Part shown: piece by piece, positions 19,678-28,742 of the stretch | How positions within the stretch are numbered: position 1 is the stretch's first letter | Layout of the letters: each line of letters begins with the position of its first letter | Assembly (NCBI RefSeq): GCF_003352835.1 | Contig: NZ_QLVD01000026.1 | Coordinates: 62,001-126,000, forward strand | DNA: 64,000 bases | Direction of reading: 5' to 3' | From: Ornithinimicrobium murale | GTDB taxonomy: Bacteria; Actinomycetota; Actinomycetes; Actinomycetales; Dermatophilaceae | Notes under the pieces: model-generated | What the model was told of the DNA's origin: nothing | Seen by the model: the letters and a program-made list of their open reading frames with translations, nothing else | Databases searched by the model: none | Made by a program: the position numbers and the translations under genes

Positions 19678-21900
19678 TCAGCTTCTTTGAGGGGAGGTGA
19701 CCACGGCGTGAGGCGGCGGCCCCGGCTCCGGAGTTGGCTCCGGACCTGGTGTGTGGGTGCTGATCAGGGCGTCAAGCGCATAGGCGCCCTGTCCACGTGG
19801 CATGACGACGAAGGGGTTCACGTCGATGCTCTCGATCGAGTCGGCATGGGCGGCGGCAAAGGCCGAGAGGTCGCTGAGCGCATGGGCGAGTGCCTCTGTG
19901 TCCGCAGGCTCGGTCCCGCGGGCCCCGTCGAGGAGCTCGAACCCGCGCACCTCGCGGATCATCTCCGCGGCGGTCGCGACGTCGAAAGGGGCGAGCCGCA
20001 GCGTGACGTCCTTGAGCACCTCGACGAAGACCCCGCCGAGGCCGAAGGCCACGGTCATCCCCAGCGACGGGTCGTTCTTGACGCCCAGGATGGTCTCGAC
20101 CCCGCCGGTGACCATCGGGGTTACCAGCACTCCGGACAGGCGTGCCTGCGGCACCGCAGCCTGCGCCGAGGCGAGGATCTGCGCGTAGGCGGCCTCGACC
20201 TGCGCTGCGTCGGTCAGGTCGAGCCGGACGCCACCCACGTCGCTCTTGTGGGCGATGTCAGGCGAAACGATCTTGAGCGCCACCGGGTAACCGAACTCCT
20301 TCGCGGCACGCACCGCATGGTCGGCCGACTGCACGACACGATCGGGCACCGTCGGGACACCGGCGTCACGAAGGATCTTCTTGGCCCGGTCCTCGGTCAG
20401 TTCCCCGGTCAACGAGGCCGACGAGGCGGACAGGGGGGGAAACTCCTTGGCCATCGGGGAGCTCAGGACCAAGCCGAGCCTGGCCAGACGCCCGGCCGTC
20501 TCCACCATGCTGCGCAGGTCTTCGTAGTGGGGCATCCCCAGAGTGTTGAGCGCGTGGGCGGTCTCGGGACTGGTGAGCGAGGAGACCATAATGTGGGCCC
20601 CCGGGTGGGCCTCACGCACCGTGCGCAACGAGTCGACGACGGTGGTGGCCCACGGCTCCATCAGGCCCAGGTAGGTCAGGAAGACGAGCACCATGTCGTA
20701 GTCCGTGCCGTCGATGACCGTGTTGAGGAAGGCGGGGAAGAGGGCGGGGTCGTTGGTGACCTGGGCCGTCGTGTCGATTGGGTTGGTGACCCCCGCGGGC
20801 GGCCAGATCCTCTTGAGCTGCTGCTGCACCCCGAGCGGCAGCGGAGGGACCTGCAGGCCCGCCTCCTCGGCGGCGTCGGCCATCAGGATGCCCGCACCGC
20901 CGGAGCCCGTGAAGATGGCGACCCGGCCGCCCCGCGGCAGCCCGCCCAGCGCGAGGGCGTGACTGAGGTCCATCAGCTCGGAGACCGAGGTGACCCGGCA
21001 CACGTCATATTGCCGGAACAGGGCGTCGTAGGCGTCGTCCGAACCGACGAGGGACGCCGTGTGCGAGCTCGCGGCAGCTGCCCCGACGTCCGAGACCCCG
21101 GCCTTGAGCATGATGACCGGCTTCCGGCGCCGACGTGCCGAGGCCAGGGCCGCCTGGAGCCGGCGACCGTCCTTGCACCCCTCCATGTAGACGGCGATCG
21201 CTGACACCTCGTCCTGCTCCGCGAAGTAGGCGATCGAGTCGGCGACATCGACGTCGCACTCGTTTCCGGTCGTGATCCACGGGGTGAACTCGAACCCCCG
21301 GTTCGCTGCCAGTGCGACACAGTGCCCGCCGAGGGCACCGCTCTGGCTCACCAGCGCGATGCGCGGCACGTCGGCGATGACGTGGTCACGAGGAATCATG
21401 ACGGCCGCGGCGAAGGTCGGGAGCGCCCCGGTGACCATGTTCGCGGCGCCGATGCAGTTCGGTCCGATGATGCGCATGCCGCTCGTCGCGGCGATCCGGG
21501 TCAGCTCCGCCTGCAGCCGCTCCCCGTCCTCGCCTGCCTCGGCAAATCCGGCGCTGAAGAGGACGACTGCCTTGACACCGGCGTCAGCGCAGCCGCGCAC
21601 CGCCTCCATCACCGCTGGCCCGGGGACCGCGACGATGGCCAAGTCGGGGACCTCCGGGAGCGCCTCGAGCGAGGGGTAGGCCTGCACGCCCTGCACCTCA
21701 GTGTAGTTCGGGTTGATCGGGTAGATCGCCCCGTCGAACCCGTGGCTCTTCATGTGGTGGATCGGCCGGCCACCGATCTTCAGCTGGTGCGACGACGCTC
21801 CGATGACCGCGACGGACCCCGGCGCGAACACAGCCTCCAAGCCGTGCAGGCGGGGCGCGCCCGCCGAGGGGGGGGCGTCCTGTGTAGCGTCATTGCTCAT
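19678..21900 (-). CDS. ADP-forming acyl-CoA synthetase (acetate--CoA ligase family)
   Basis: A 740-residue ADP-forming CoA ligase, paralogous to the 2903-4999 gene. Domains in order: CoA-binding (APGSVAVIGASSHQLKIGG), succinyl-CoA ligase-like (IALVSQSGALGGHCV; GPNCIGAANM), the SSHTASLVGSDDAYD phosphohistidine loop, FTGSGGAGILMADAA, and C-terminal ATP-grasp (ALKIVSPDIAHKSDVGGVRLD). The ATG at 21900 has GGAG eight bases upstream and is preferred over the GTG at 21906, which lies too close to it. As first gene of the tctCBA-ACAD-crotonase operon it probably activates the imported acid. Its promoter region carries the GTATAC site. Confidence 0.92.
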   Translation of the reverse strand: MSNDATQDAPPSAGAPRLHGLEAVFAPGSVAVIGASSHQLKIGGRPIHHMKSHGFDGAIYPINPNYTEVQGVQAYPSLEALPEVPDLAIVAVPGPAVMEAVRGCADAGVKAVVLFSAGFAEAGEDGERLQAELTRIAATSGMRIIGPNCIGAANMVTGALPTFAAAVMIPRDHVIADVPRIALVSQSGALGGHCVALAANRGFEFTPWITTGNECDVDVADSIAYFAEQDEVSAIAVYMEGCKDGRRLQAALASARRRRKPVIMLKAGVSDVGAAAASSHTASLVGSDDAYDALFRQYDVCRVTSVSELMDLSHALALGGLPRGGRVAIFTGSGGAGILMADAAEEAGLQVPPLPLGVQQQLKRIWPPAGVTNPIDTTAQVTNDPALFPAFLNTVIDGTDYDMVLVFLTYLGLMEPWATTVVDSLRTVREAHPGAHIMVSSLTSPETAHALNTLGMPHYEDLRSMVETAGRLARLGLVLSSPMAKEFPPLSASSASLTGELTEDRAKKILRDAGVPTVPDRVVQSADHAVRAAKEFGYPVALKIVSPDIAHKSDVGGVRLDLTDAAQVEAAYAQILASAQAAVPQARLSGVLVTPMVTGGVETILGVKNDPSLGMTVAFGLGGVFVEVLKDVTLRLAPFDVATAAEMIREVRGFELLDGARGTEPADTEALAHALSDLSAFAAAHADSIESIDVNPFVVMPRGQGAYALDALISTHTPGPEPTPEPGPPPHAVVTSPQRS

Positions 21901-21948
21901 GCTCACTGCTCCAGCTGTCGGGCGTTATGCATACCGAAGGTCATGCAC

Positions 21949-21963
21949 AAATGTATACTAAAG
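21949..21963 (+). promoter_or_regulatory. GTATAC-centred operator/promoter between the CoA ligase operon and gntR
   Basis: The bases AAATGTATACTAAAG are identical to the minus strand at 7418-7432. TATACT (21954-21959) is a plausible -10 for the GntR gene, so a bound regulator would block that promoter. An 8-bp palindrome TATGCATA lies at 21926-21933 on the side of the divergent CoA ligase and could be a weaker second site. Autoregulation by the adjacent GntR is inferred. Confidence 0.62.
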
Positions 21964-22040
21964 ATTCCGGATGTCAACAGGACCTATCCGCCAGGTCGGG
22001 TACGTTGCTGTTGCCTGACAACAGGAGACGAGGAAGTGCG

Positions 22041-22712
22041 ATGACCGTCGGCGAAGCCACAGGGCAGACTGGCACCTCCAGCGTGGAGCGGTGCTTGGTC
22101 GAGGTGCGCAACATGATCCTGACCGGCGAGCTCCTGCCGGGGGAGAAGGTGCACCAGGCGGACCTGGCGGCACAGCTCTCCGTCAGCCGCATCCCGCTGC
22201 GTGAGGCACTGTCCCGACTCCAGGCAGAGGGCGTGCTGACGCACCGACCCAACTCCGGCTACCAGGTCTCCCGCTTCAGCAGTGAGGACCTGACCGAGCT
22301 CTACCTGATGCGCCGCCTCCTCGAGACCGAGCTCCTGCGCAGCGCCCCGCTCGGGGCGCAGCAGGCCGACCGTCTGCAGGAGATCAACGAGCGTCTGCGC
22401 AAGGTGGACGCCTCGACCGACCCGGAGACCTACCAGGCCATCAACCACGAGTTCCACTTCCACCTGTTCGACGCCTCCCCCCTGCGCCTGGTCCGCGAGG
22501 AGGTTGACCGCCTCTGGTATCGCTCGGGCTTCTACCGGTCGCTCTACCTTCACGAGGCGCCGACCGCGCTGCAGGTCCTGCACGAGCACGGCCTGATCAT
22601 CGACGCAGTCCGCGACGAGGACATCGAGGAACTGATTCGGGTGACCGATGAGCATCGCAAGGGCACCGAACGGCTCGCGATAGAGCGTCTCGGCCGATCA
22701 CGCCGTCGCTGA
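22041..22712 (+). CDS. GntR family transcriptional regulator with FCD domain
   Basis: This 223-residue regulator starts at the ATG at 22041 after a GAGACGAGGAAG ribosome site. An N-terminal winged helix-turn-helix (ILTGELLPGEKV, ADLAAQLSVSRIPLREALSRL, EGVLTHRPNSGYQVS) is followed by an all-helical FCD ligand domain. Probable metal-binding histidines are visible (INHEFHFHLF, HEHGLIIDAV, TDEHRK). FCD regulators usually sense carboxylic acids or acyl-CoAs and release palindromic operators. It is divergent from the main catabolic operon and shares with it the GTATAC site. I infer it controls that operon, the 7.4-kb divergent pair and the 24.5-kb divergent pair. Its 3' end overlaps the convergent MFS gene by 15 bp. 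Confidence 0.93.
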   Translation: MTVGEATGQTGTSSVERCLVEVRNMILTGELLPGEKVHQADLAAQLSVSRIPLREALSRLQAEGVLTHRPNSGYQVSRFSSEDLTELYLMRRLLETELLRSAPLGAQQADRLQEINERLRKVDASTDPETYQAINHEFHFHLFDASPLRLVREEVDRLWYRSGFYRSLYLHEAPTALQVLHEHGLIIDAVRDEDIEELIRVTDEHRKGTERLAIERLGRSRRR

Positions 22713-23978
22713 CCCGCTCGCACCTGGTTCGATCCCGCTTGGCGGCTCGCGCAGCACCAGCGGCCGGCACGCCCAGGCTGCCCCGAGCACGAGCACGGCG
22801 GTGGCAGCCAGGGCGGCCCCGACGGACAGGACGTCCGCGAGTACGCCGTTCAGGCCTGCGGCAAGCGGCCTGGACCCCAAAAAGCCGAGGAGCCACAGCG
22901 CCATTACCCTGCCGCGGAAAGCGCCCGGCACCCGCGCGTACAGCTCGGTCCCCAGCGCCGTGAGCGAGAGCGTCATGCCGACCCCGGCCAGCCCAAAGGC
23001 CAGCACCGCCACCCACGTCGCGGTGGCGACGATCAGCACGACCGCGCCCGCCGCCATACAGAGGAGACCGAGGCTCGCCAGCCGCTCACTGCCCAGTCGG
23101 CGGGTGAGGAGCGACTGCGGGAAGAAGGCCACGAAGGCACCAAGCCCGAAGGCAGACGCAAACGTGCCCACCAGGTCGGCGCCCCCGCCGACCTGGCTCG
23201 CCAGGCTCGGCGCCAGAGTGATCGCCGGGTCGGCGCCGATGCCGATCGCCGTAACACCCAGGAGCACAGCGGCAATCGCCGGCCGGCTGGCCACGTAAGC
23301 GAGGCCTGCTCGGATCGAGACGTCATCAGCAGCGCCGCGCGGATGATCGCCGGACGGGAGGGTGGCGACCACGACCCCGAAGACGACGTGCAGCACCGTG
23401 CTGACGCCGAACGCCCAGGTGAGACCTACCGTCACGGCCATGACCCCGCCAACGGCCGGCCCGAAGGCGCGGCCGATCGCGAACGAGAAATTGTCCAGCG
23501 CGACGGCCTTCGGCGTCTCGCCAGGACGCACCAGGGAGGGGAGCATCGCCTGCATGGCCGGGCCACCGACGGTGAAACCGACGCCGACGGCGGCGACCGC
23601 CGTCATGACCGCCCAGGTCGGCGGGGACTCGCCGCCGACCCACAGTAGGAGCCAGATTGTCAGAGTGCCGGCGGTGCAGAGCAGTCGCCCGGTCAGCAGC
23701 TGGACCTTGCGGTTCGCCCGGTCAGCGACGGCGCCGCTGACCGTGACCAGGAGCACCTGCGGGGCGAACAGCATGACGCTCACCAGACCGACCAACAGCG
23801 GAGAGCCGGTGCTGTCGAAGACCAGGATCACCGTGGCGATGTTGAAGATCCAGATGCCAACGTTCGCCAGCAGTTTGCCGACGAAGAACGGACCGAAGAC
23901 CCGGTCCATGGCGATGCGCGGCAGGCTGCGCGGCGCCGGCACGCCCGCGGCGCCGAGGGGCGACCCTTCCCCGGTCAT
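22698..23978 (-). CDS. MFS transporter
   Basis: A 426-residue, 12-span major facilitator. The inter-loop signature VADRANRKVQLL after helix 2 and the AMQAMLPSLVRPGETPKAVALDN segment place it among the MFS_3 (enterobactin-exporter-like) group. It follows the MaoC gene by 58 bp and is probably in the same transcript, driven from the GTATAC-containing region at 24.5 kb. It may export intermediates or import substrate. A clear paralogue is at 30321-31607, with shared segments such as the GLVSV region after helix 1. Confidence 0.88.
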   Translation of the reverse strand: MTGEGSPLGAAGVPAPRSLPRIAMDRVFGPFFVGKLLANVGIWIFNIATVILVFDSTGSPLLVGLVSVMLFAPQVLLVTVSGAVADRANRKVQLLTGRLLCTAGTLTIWLLLWVGGESPPTWAVMTAVAAVGVGFTVGGPAMQAMLPSLVRPGETPKAVALDNFSFAIGRAFGPAVGGVMAVTVGLTWAFGVSTVLHVVFGVVVATLPSGDHPRGAADDVSIRAGLAYVASRPAIAAVLLGVTAIGIGADPAITLAPSLASQVGGGADLVGTFASAFGLGAFVAFFPQSLLTRRLGSERLASLGLLCMAAGAVVLIVATATWVAVLAFGLAGVGMTLSLTALGTELYARVPGAFRGRVMALWLLGFLGSRPLAAGLNGVLADVLSVGAALAATAVLVLGAAWACRPLVLREPPSGIEPGASGSATA

Positions 23979-24036
23979 CGGCCGGCCCGTGACGCGCCGG
24001 GATCATCCGCGATCCGACGACCTCGCCCGCCGACCA

Positions 24037-24489
24037 TCAGAAGTAGTAGCGCGACACCGGTTCTGCGACGCAGACCGGCTTGTCCACGCCCTCCGCGGTC
24101 ACCGTCGCACGCCAGGTGACCTGCACTCCGCCGGCCACCTCCCTCGCCTCGTGGACCGAGGTCGTGACGCGCAGGGGGCTGCCCACCGGGGCGGGGGCCG
24201 GGAAGCGCACCTTGTCGAGACCGTAGTTCAACGCCATGCGGTGACCACTGACCTGGAAGGTCTCCTTCATGAGGGGGACCAGGAGCGACAGGGTGAGGTA
24301 GCCGTGGACGATGGTCCCTCCGAACGGCCCGTCCTTGGCGCGCTCGACGTCGACGTGGATCCACTGGTGGTCGCCGGTCGCGTCGGCGAAGGCGTTCACC
24401 CGGTCCTGGTCGACCGTGAGCCAGGAGCTCGTGCCGAGCTCCTCCCCCACGGCGTCGAGCAGGGACTGTGCACTGTCGAAGGTTTTCAT
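24037..24489 (-). CDS. MaoC family dehydratase (R-specific enoyl-CoA hydratase-like)
   Basis: A 150-residue single hot-dog protein. The hydratase-2 motif is intact: FADATGDHQWIHVD with the catalytic Asp and His pair, followed by FGGTIVHGYLTLSLL. Such enzymes hydrate trans-2-enoyl-CoAs to R-3-hydroxyacyl-CoAs. In this island it could supply the hydration step that the crotonases with altered active sites may not perform. It is the first gene of a minus-strand unit with the MFS gene and is divergent from the TesB thioesterase across the third GTATAC site. Confidence 0.9.
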   Translation of the reverse strand: MKTFDSAQSLLDAVGEELGTSSWLTVDQDRVNAFADATGDHQWIHVDVERAKDGPFGGTIVHGYLTLSLLVPLMKETFQVSGHRMALNYGLDKVRFPAPAPVGSPLRVTTSVHEAREVAGGVQVTWRATVTAEGVDKPVCVAEPVSRYYF

Positions 24490-24525
24490 GGTGTCATCCG
24501 CTCTTGTAGGCTGTAGCTCCGCTAT

Positions 24526-24535
24526 ATGTATACAT
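24526..24535. promoter_or_regulatory. GTATAC palindrome between divergent maoC and tesB genes
   Basis: ATGTATACAT is a perfect 10-bp palindrome in an AT-rich island, with the same ATGTATAC core as the sites at 7418 and 21949. It lies about 45 bp upstream of each divergent start codon. TATGCT at 24541-24546 could be the -10 for the thioesterase gene. It is a candidate binding site for the GntR at 22041. Confidence 0.58.
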
Positions 24536-24580
24536 TATCGTATGCTTGCACGTTAAGGATGGCGAGCGGAAGGAGCGGCG

Positions 24581-25444
24581 ATGGACGTCTCGACGGTGGT
24601 CCAAGACCTCCGGATCGAGCAGGTCGGGCCGGATACCTTCCGTGGCCATGCGCCCCAGCCCCACCCGGTGAGCACTCGGGTCTTCGGCGGTCACGCCCTG
24701 GCTCAGGCGCTACTAGCAGGCGGCCAGACCCTCCCGCACGGGCGGCTGCCGCAGAGTCTGCACGCCTACTTCATCCGGCCCGGCGACTTCACCCGGCCAC
24801 TCGACTTCTCGGTCGTCCGGCACCGGGACGGCGGCGCCCTGTCCGCGCGTCGCGTCGTGGTGTCCCAGCAGGGTGACGCGATCCTCGAGCTCATGATGGC
24901 CGGCGGGCCCCGCTGGCTGGAGACCACCAGCCATGACCCGATGCCGCAGGTCTCTGGCCCGGAGGGGCTCTCCCCCGTCCAGGAGCAGCTCACCCCGTAC
25001 GCCGACGAGTGGGAGGGATGGTTCGTGCGCCCCCGCCCCTTTGACCTGCACTACCCCGACGTCCCCCCGCGGCTGGCCGCCGATGGCGAGCAGGATCCCG
25101 GCCCCCGGAGCCAGGTCTGGGTGCGCGCCCGCGGGGACGTCCCTGACGACCCGCTGATGCAGCGCTGCTTGCTGGCCTACGCCAGTGACCAGACGATCCT
25201 CGACCCGGTCCTCACTGCCCGGTGGGGCACCGTCATGCCGGGTGCCCAGAACGTGGCCTCGCTGGACCACTCCATGTGGTTCCACGCCGAGCCCGACGTG
25301 TCGGAGTGGCTGCTCTTCGACCAGTTCTCCTCGGCCGGGACGGCACGGACCGGGCTGGCCCGCGGGCACGTCTACCGACAGGACGGCCGGCTGGTCTGCA
25401 CGGTGACCCAGGAGGGCCTCATCAGGAGCAGCGCCTTGCGCTAG
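24581..25444 (+). CDS. acyl-CoA thioesterase II (TesB-like)
   Basis: This 287-residue double hot-dog protein matches TesB: RVFGGHALAQALLAG in the first half, SLHAYFIRPGDFTRPL, then YASDQTILDPVL carrying the Asp, SLDHSMWFH and the C-terminal TQEGLIR with the Gln of the Asp-Thr/Ser-Gln triad. It hydrolyses acyl-CoAs to acid and CoA, perhaps rescuing CoA from dead-end intermediates. The ATG at 24581 follows GGAAGGAG. It begins a plus-strand unit continuing with two SDR genes. Confidence 0.93.
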   Translation: MDVSTVVQDLRIEQVGPDTFRGHAPQPHPVSTRVFGGHALAQALLAGGQTLPHGRLPQSLHAYFIRPGDFTRPLDFSVVRHRDGGALSARRVVVSQQGDAILELMMAGGPRWLETTSHDPMPQVSGPEGLSPVQEQLTPYADEWEGWFVRPRPFDLHYPDVPPRLAADGEQDPGPRSQVWVRARGDVPDDPLMQRCLLAYASDQTILDPVLTARWGTVMPGAQNVASLDHSMWFHAEPDVSEWLLFDQFSSAGTARTGLARGHVYRQDGRLVCTVTQEGLIRSSALR

Positions 25445-25484
25445 GCGCACACGACTCATGGACCCGTGGAAGGAAGAGGTGGAG

Positions 25485-26264
25485 ATGATCAGCGAGGATG
25501 CCGACACACCGAGGGTTGCTCTGGTCACCGGATCGAGCACCGGCATCGGAGCCGCGATCGCGAAACGGTTGTCCCGAGAGGGCTTCAGAATCGCGGTCAT
25601 AGCCCGGGCCGAGGAGCACACCCACGCGACGGTGGGGTGGATCCGGGGCAACGGCGGCACGGCCCACGGCTTCGCTGCCGACCTGTCCAGGCCGGAAGAG
25701 ATCGAGGACCTGTTCACGCGGTTCGACGCTCGGTTCGAGCGCCTCGACGCCCTGGTCAACAACGCCGGGATGGCCTCCATCGCCGACTCCACGTCGATGC
25801 CGTTGCGGCACTGGAACCGCGTGCTGACCCTGAACCTGACCGCGCCGTTCGTGACCGCCCAGTGCGCCCATCCACGGATGACCCAGGGCGGAGGCGGGGG
25901 CGGCGTCATAGTCAACATCGGCTCCGTCTACTCACGCATGTCCGTGGGCCGACGCGCGGCCTATGTCAGCAGCAAGCACGGCCTGATCGGTCTCACCAAG
26001 GCCCTCGCCACGGAGTGGGCCCCCGACGGGGTGCGCGTTGTCGCCGTGGCCCCCGGCTACACCGAGACCGACCACGTCCGGGTCGCCATGGAGGACGGCG
26101 GCTTCGACTCGGCCGCGGTGGTCAGCCGCACACCGATGGGGCGCCTGGCCCACGTCGACGAGGTCGCCGACGCCGTCTCGTTCGTCTGCTCCGAGCGCGC
26201 GACCTTCGTCACCGGCAGCACGATCTACGTCGACGGTGGCTGGACGGGCTACGGCGGCGTCTGA
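25485..26264 (+). CDS. SDR family oxidoreductase
   Basis: A 259-residue short-chain dehydrogenase: GSSTGIG cofactor motif, NNAGMAS, catalytic Ser (NIGSVYSRMS) and Y-x3-K (AAYVSSKHGLIGLTK), ending STIYVDGGWTGYGGV. The start at 25485 is favoured because AGGAAGAGG sits just upstream; an ATG 27 bp earlier is in frame but lacks such a site. It probably oxidises a hydroxyacyl intermediate in the island. It lies 40 bp after the thioesterase gene and is followed by another SDR after a 105-bp gap in which I see nothing notable. Confidence 0.9.
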   Translation: MISEDADTPRVALVTGSSTGIGAAIAKRLSREGFRIAVIARAEEHTHATVGWIRGNGGTAHGFAADLSRPEEIEDLFTRFDARFERLDALVNNAGMASIADSTSMPLRHWNRVLTLNLTAPFVTAQCAHPRMTQGGGGGGVIVNIGSVYSRMSVGRRAAYVSSKHGLIGLTKALATEWAPDGVRVVAVAPGYTETDHVRVAMEDGGFDSAAVVSRTPMGRLAHVDEVADAVSFVCSERATFVTGSTIYVDGGWTGYGGV

Positions 26265-26369
26265 CCAGGGCGCCCCGTAGCCGCCCAACCCGCCGACACC
26301 CGGGGCCTGAGCGAGTCCCGACACGCAGCGGCAGAGAACCGAGCAGAAGCACACCCGAAGGAGAGGCAC

Positions 26370-27128
26370 ATGGAACAGACTGAACGGGTCGCGATCGTGA
26401 CCGGAGGAGCACGCGGAATCGGCGCGGCCGTGGCCAGGCGCCTGGCCCGAAACGGCGTCGCGGTGGCCGCGCTGGACCGTGACGGCGACGGTGCAGCCGC
26501 CGTGGCCGCGGACATCACGTCTACAGGCGGTGCGGCCCTGGCCGTCCACGCCGACGTCGCGGACGAGACCTCGGTGCAGAGCGCGGTCTCCCGGGTCGTC
26601 GACAAGCTGGGCGCCCCGACGATCCTAGTCAACAACGCCGGCGTCCTGCGGGACAACCTCCTGTTCAAGATGAGCCTGGACGACTGGGAGACCGTCATGT
26701 CGGTTCACCTCCGCGGGAGCTTCCTGATGACCCGTGCGGTGCAGAAACACATGGTGGCGGCCCGGTGGGGACGCGTCATCTCGCTGTCGTCGACATCCGC
26801 CCTGGGCAACCGGGGCCAGTCGAACTACGCGACCGCCAAGGCGGGGCTCCAGGGGCTGACCAAGACCCTTGCGCTAGAGCTGGGCAAGTTCGGTGTCACC
26901 GCGAACGCCATCGCCCCGGGCTTCATCCAGACCGACATGACGCGCGCCACGGCCGAGCGGCTTGGCATAGAGTTCGAGGAGTTCATCGCCGCCTCCCAGG
27001 CCCAGATCCCGGTCGGCCGGATCGGCCTGCCGGATGACGTGGCCGCACTGGCCGCCTTCCTGGCCAGCGACGAGGCCGGGTTCATCTCCGGCCAGGTCAT
27101 CTACGTCGCCGGTGGCCCCACAGACTGA
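26370..27128 (+). CDS. SDR family oxidoreductase, FabG-like 3-ketoacyl reductase/3-hydroxyacyl-CoA dehydrogenase
   Basis: A 252-residue FabG-type protein with GGARGIG, NNAGVLRDNLLFKMS, catalytic Ser and Tyr-x3-Lys (SLSSTSALGN, SNYATAKAGLQGLTK), AIAPGFIQTDMT and the terminal YVAGGPTD. An AAGGAGAGG ribosome site precedes the ATG at 26370. The LLFKMSLDDWE segment resembles the LWKMSDDEWN segment of the SDR at 4996, suggesting related substrates. It converges exactly, with no intervening base, on the alcohol dehydrogenase gene. Confidence 0.9.
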   Translation: MEQTERVAIVTGGARGIGAAVARRLARNGVAVAALDRDGDGAAAVAADITSTGGAALAVHADVADETSVQSAVSRVVDKLGAPTILVNNAGVLRDNLLFKMSLDDWETVMSVHLRGSFLMTRAVQKHMVAARWGRVISLSSTSALGNRGQSNYATAKAGLQGLTKTLALELGKFGVTANAIAPGFIQTDMTRATAERLGIEFEEFIAASQAQIPVGRIGLPDDVAALAAFLASDEAGFISGQVIYVAGGPTD

Positions 27129-28244
27129 CTACTCGTCCGCGGGGAACAGCATCACCTGACGCATGGCCTTCCCGTCGGCCAGCGCGTCCATCGCGCCGTT
27201 CAGGTCATCGAGCTCGATAACCGAGGAGATCAGCTCCTCCACCGGAAGACGGCCCTCGCGCCACATCTGGACGAAGGCGGGGATGTCGCGCTCCGGGACG
27301 GCCGACCCCAGATAGCTCCCAATGATCGTACGCCCCTCGGCGACGAGCCCCAGCGGGGAGATCGAGGAACGCGCATCGGGCGGCGGCAGGCCCACCGTCA
27401 CCGTGACACCGCCGGGCGCCGTTGCCGCCACGGCCGCCTCGAACGCCCTGGCGCTGCCGGCCGCCTCGATCACGACGTCCGCGCGCGTGCCCGCCTCGGC
27501 GAACTCGGCGGGGGTTAACACCTGGTCGGCCCCCAACCGGGTCGCCGTGGCGAGCTTGTCGTCCAGTCCGTCCACGCCGATGACCGTGCACCCCTCTAGC
27601 CCGACGGCCGTAATCAGCGCCGCCATCCCGACACCGCCCAGCCCGACCACGGCCACCGTCTGGCCGGGTTCCGGACGGGCCGCGTTGATCAGTGCGCCGC
27701 CGCCGGTGAGGACCGCGCAGCCGAGCACCGCAGCCACCTCGGGCGGCACGTCGTCGTCCACCACGACGACGGACCGGCGGTCGACAACGCAGTGCGTCGC
27801 GAAGCCGGAGACTCCCAGGTGGTGCTTGACCTCCTCACCCTCCCGCGAGAGACGGCCGCCGCCCGCGAGGAGGTCACCGGCGTTGTTCGCGGCGCTCCCC
27901 GCCACGCACGGGACACGTCCACCGCTCTGACACGGAGCACACTCGCCACACCGGGGCAGGAACGTCATGATGACCCGTTGGCCGGGCCGTATGTCCGAGA
28001 CGTCGGCGCCGACGTCCTCCACGACTCCCGAGGCCTCGTGGCCGAGCAGCATCGGGACCGGTCGCACCCGGTTCCCGTCGACGACCGACAGGTCGGAGTG
28101 GCAGACCCCCGCGGCCTGGACCCGCACGAGGAGTTCAGAGTCACGGGGGGCGGCGAGATCCAGATCCGACACCGTGATGGGCCGCGACTCTGCATATGGC
28201 CGCGGGCGCCCTATCTCCTCGAGCACTGCGCCCGTGATCTTCAT
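27129..28244 (-). CDS. Zn-dependent alcohol dehydrogenase (class III-like MDR)
   Basis: A 371-residue medium-chain dehydrogenase. Catalytic zinc ligands are GVCHSD and GHEASG; the structural zinc lobe CGECAPCQSGGRVPC has four Cys; GLGGVG binds NAD. Long-chain and glutathione-type ADHs share this layout. It could oxidise an alcohol or aldehyde generated from the island's substrate. The ATG at 28244 overlaps the stop of the upstream thioesterase (ATGA), preferred over a GTG 6 bp earlier. Confidence 0.92.
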   Translation of the reverse strand: MKITGAVLEEIGRPRPYAESRPITVSDLDLAAPRDSELLVRVQAAGVCHSDLSVVDGNRVRPVPMLLGHEASGVVEDVGADVSDIRPGQRVIMTFLPRCGECAPCQSGGRVPCVAGSAANNAGDLLAGGGRLSREGEEVKHHLGVSGFATHCVVDRRSVVVVDDDVPPEVAAVLGCAVLTGGGALINAARPEPGQTVAVVGLGGVGMAALITAVGLEGCTVIGVDGLDDKLATATRLGADQVLTPAEFAEAGTRADVVIEAAGSARAFEAAVAATAPGGVTVTVGLPPPDARSSISPLGLVAEGRTIIGSYLGSAVPERDIPAFVQMWREGRLPVEELISSVIELDDLNGAMDALADGKAMRQVMLFPADE

Positions 28245-28714
28245 GTCCACTCCTGGTTCGGGGTCTCGGCGTCCGGGGAGAGCGGCGTCAGCGCCTCACG
28301 GATCCGTGCCGGGATGGAGACGCTGTGCTTGGCCCTCTTGTCGACGTAGACGTGCACCCAGCGGCCCAGCGCCGCCAGCACCGGCTCGGCCCCGCCCCGG
28401 AACAGCCCCAGGACGTAGGTGACGCTGCTGGTCCCCAGCCGCTCCACGCGCATCCCCACGAGCACCGGGTCCGGGAAAGTCACCTCGGCCAGGAAGCGGC
28501 ACGACGACTCCGCCACGACTCCCTGGACAGGCGAGTCGGCCGGGGACCCTTCCACGTGCTCGGCGAGCCACCCGTTGATCACCGTGTCGAAGATCTGGTA
28601 GTAGACCGAGTTGTTGAGGTGCCCGTACATGTCGTTGTCCGCCCACCTGGTCGGCACCTCTATGCGCACCGGGAAACAGTCGAGCCGAATGTCACAAGCG
28701 CTCTCAACTGCCAC
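28241..28714 (-). CDS. acyl-CoA thioesterase, 4HBT hot-dog family
   Basis: A 157-residue single hot-dog protein with the 4-hydroxybenzoyl-CoA thioesterase motif RWADNDMYGHLNNSVYY; the Asp of ADND is the family's usual catalytic position. VHVYVDKRAKHSVSIP near the end is typical of the YbgC/FadM branch. The start is a GTG at 28714. It is translationally coupled to the ADH downstream. It is the outermost gene that I include in the catabolic island. Confidence 0.9.
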   Translation of the reverse strand: MAVESACDIRLDCFPVRIEVPTRWADNDMYGHLNNSVYYQIFDTVINGWLAEHVEGSPADSPVQGVVAESSCRFLAEVTFPDPVLVGMRVERLGTSSVTYVLGLFRGGAEPVLAALGRWVHVYVDKRAKHSVSIPARIREALTPLSPDAETPNQEWT

Positions 28715-28742
28715 GACGCGACCCTATCGTGGCAGCCTTGAG

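Noticed and set aside
26265-26369. Possible small gene or regulatory element in the gap between two SDR genes
   Set aside because: No start with ribosome site, no palindrome of note and no coding signal.
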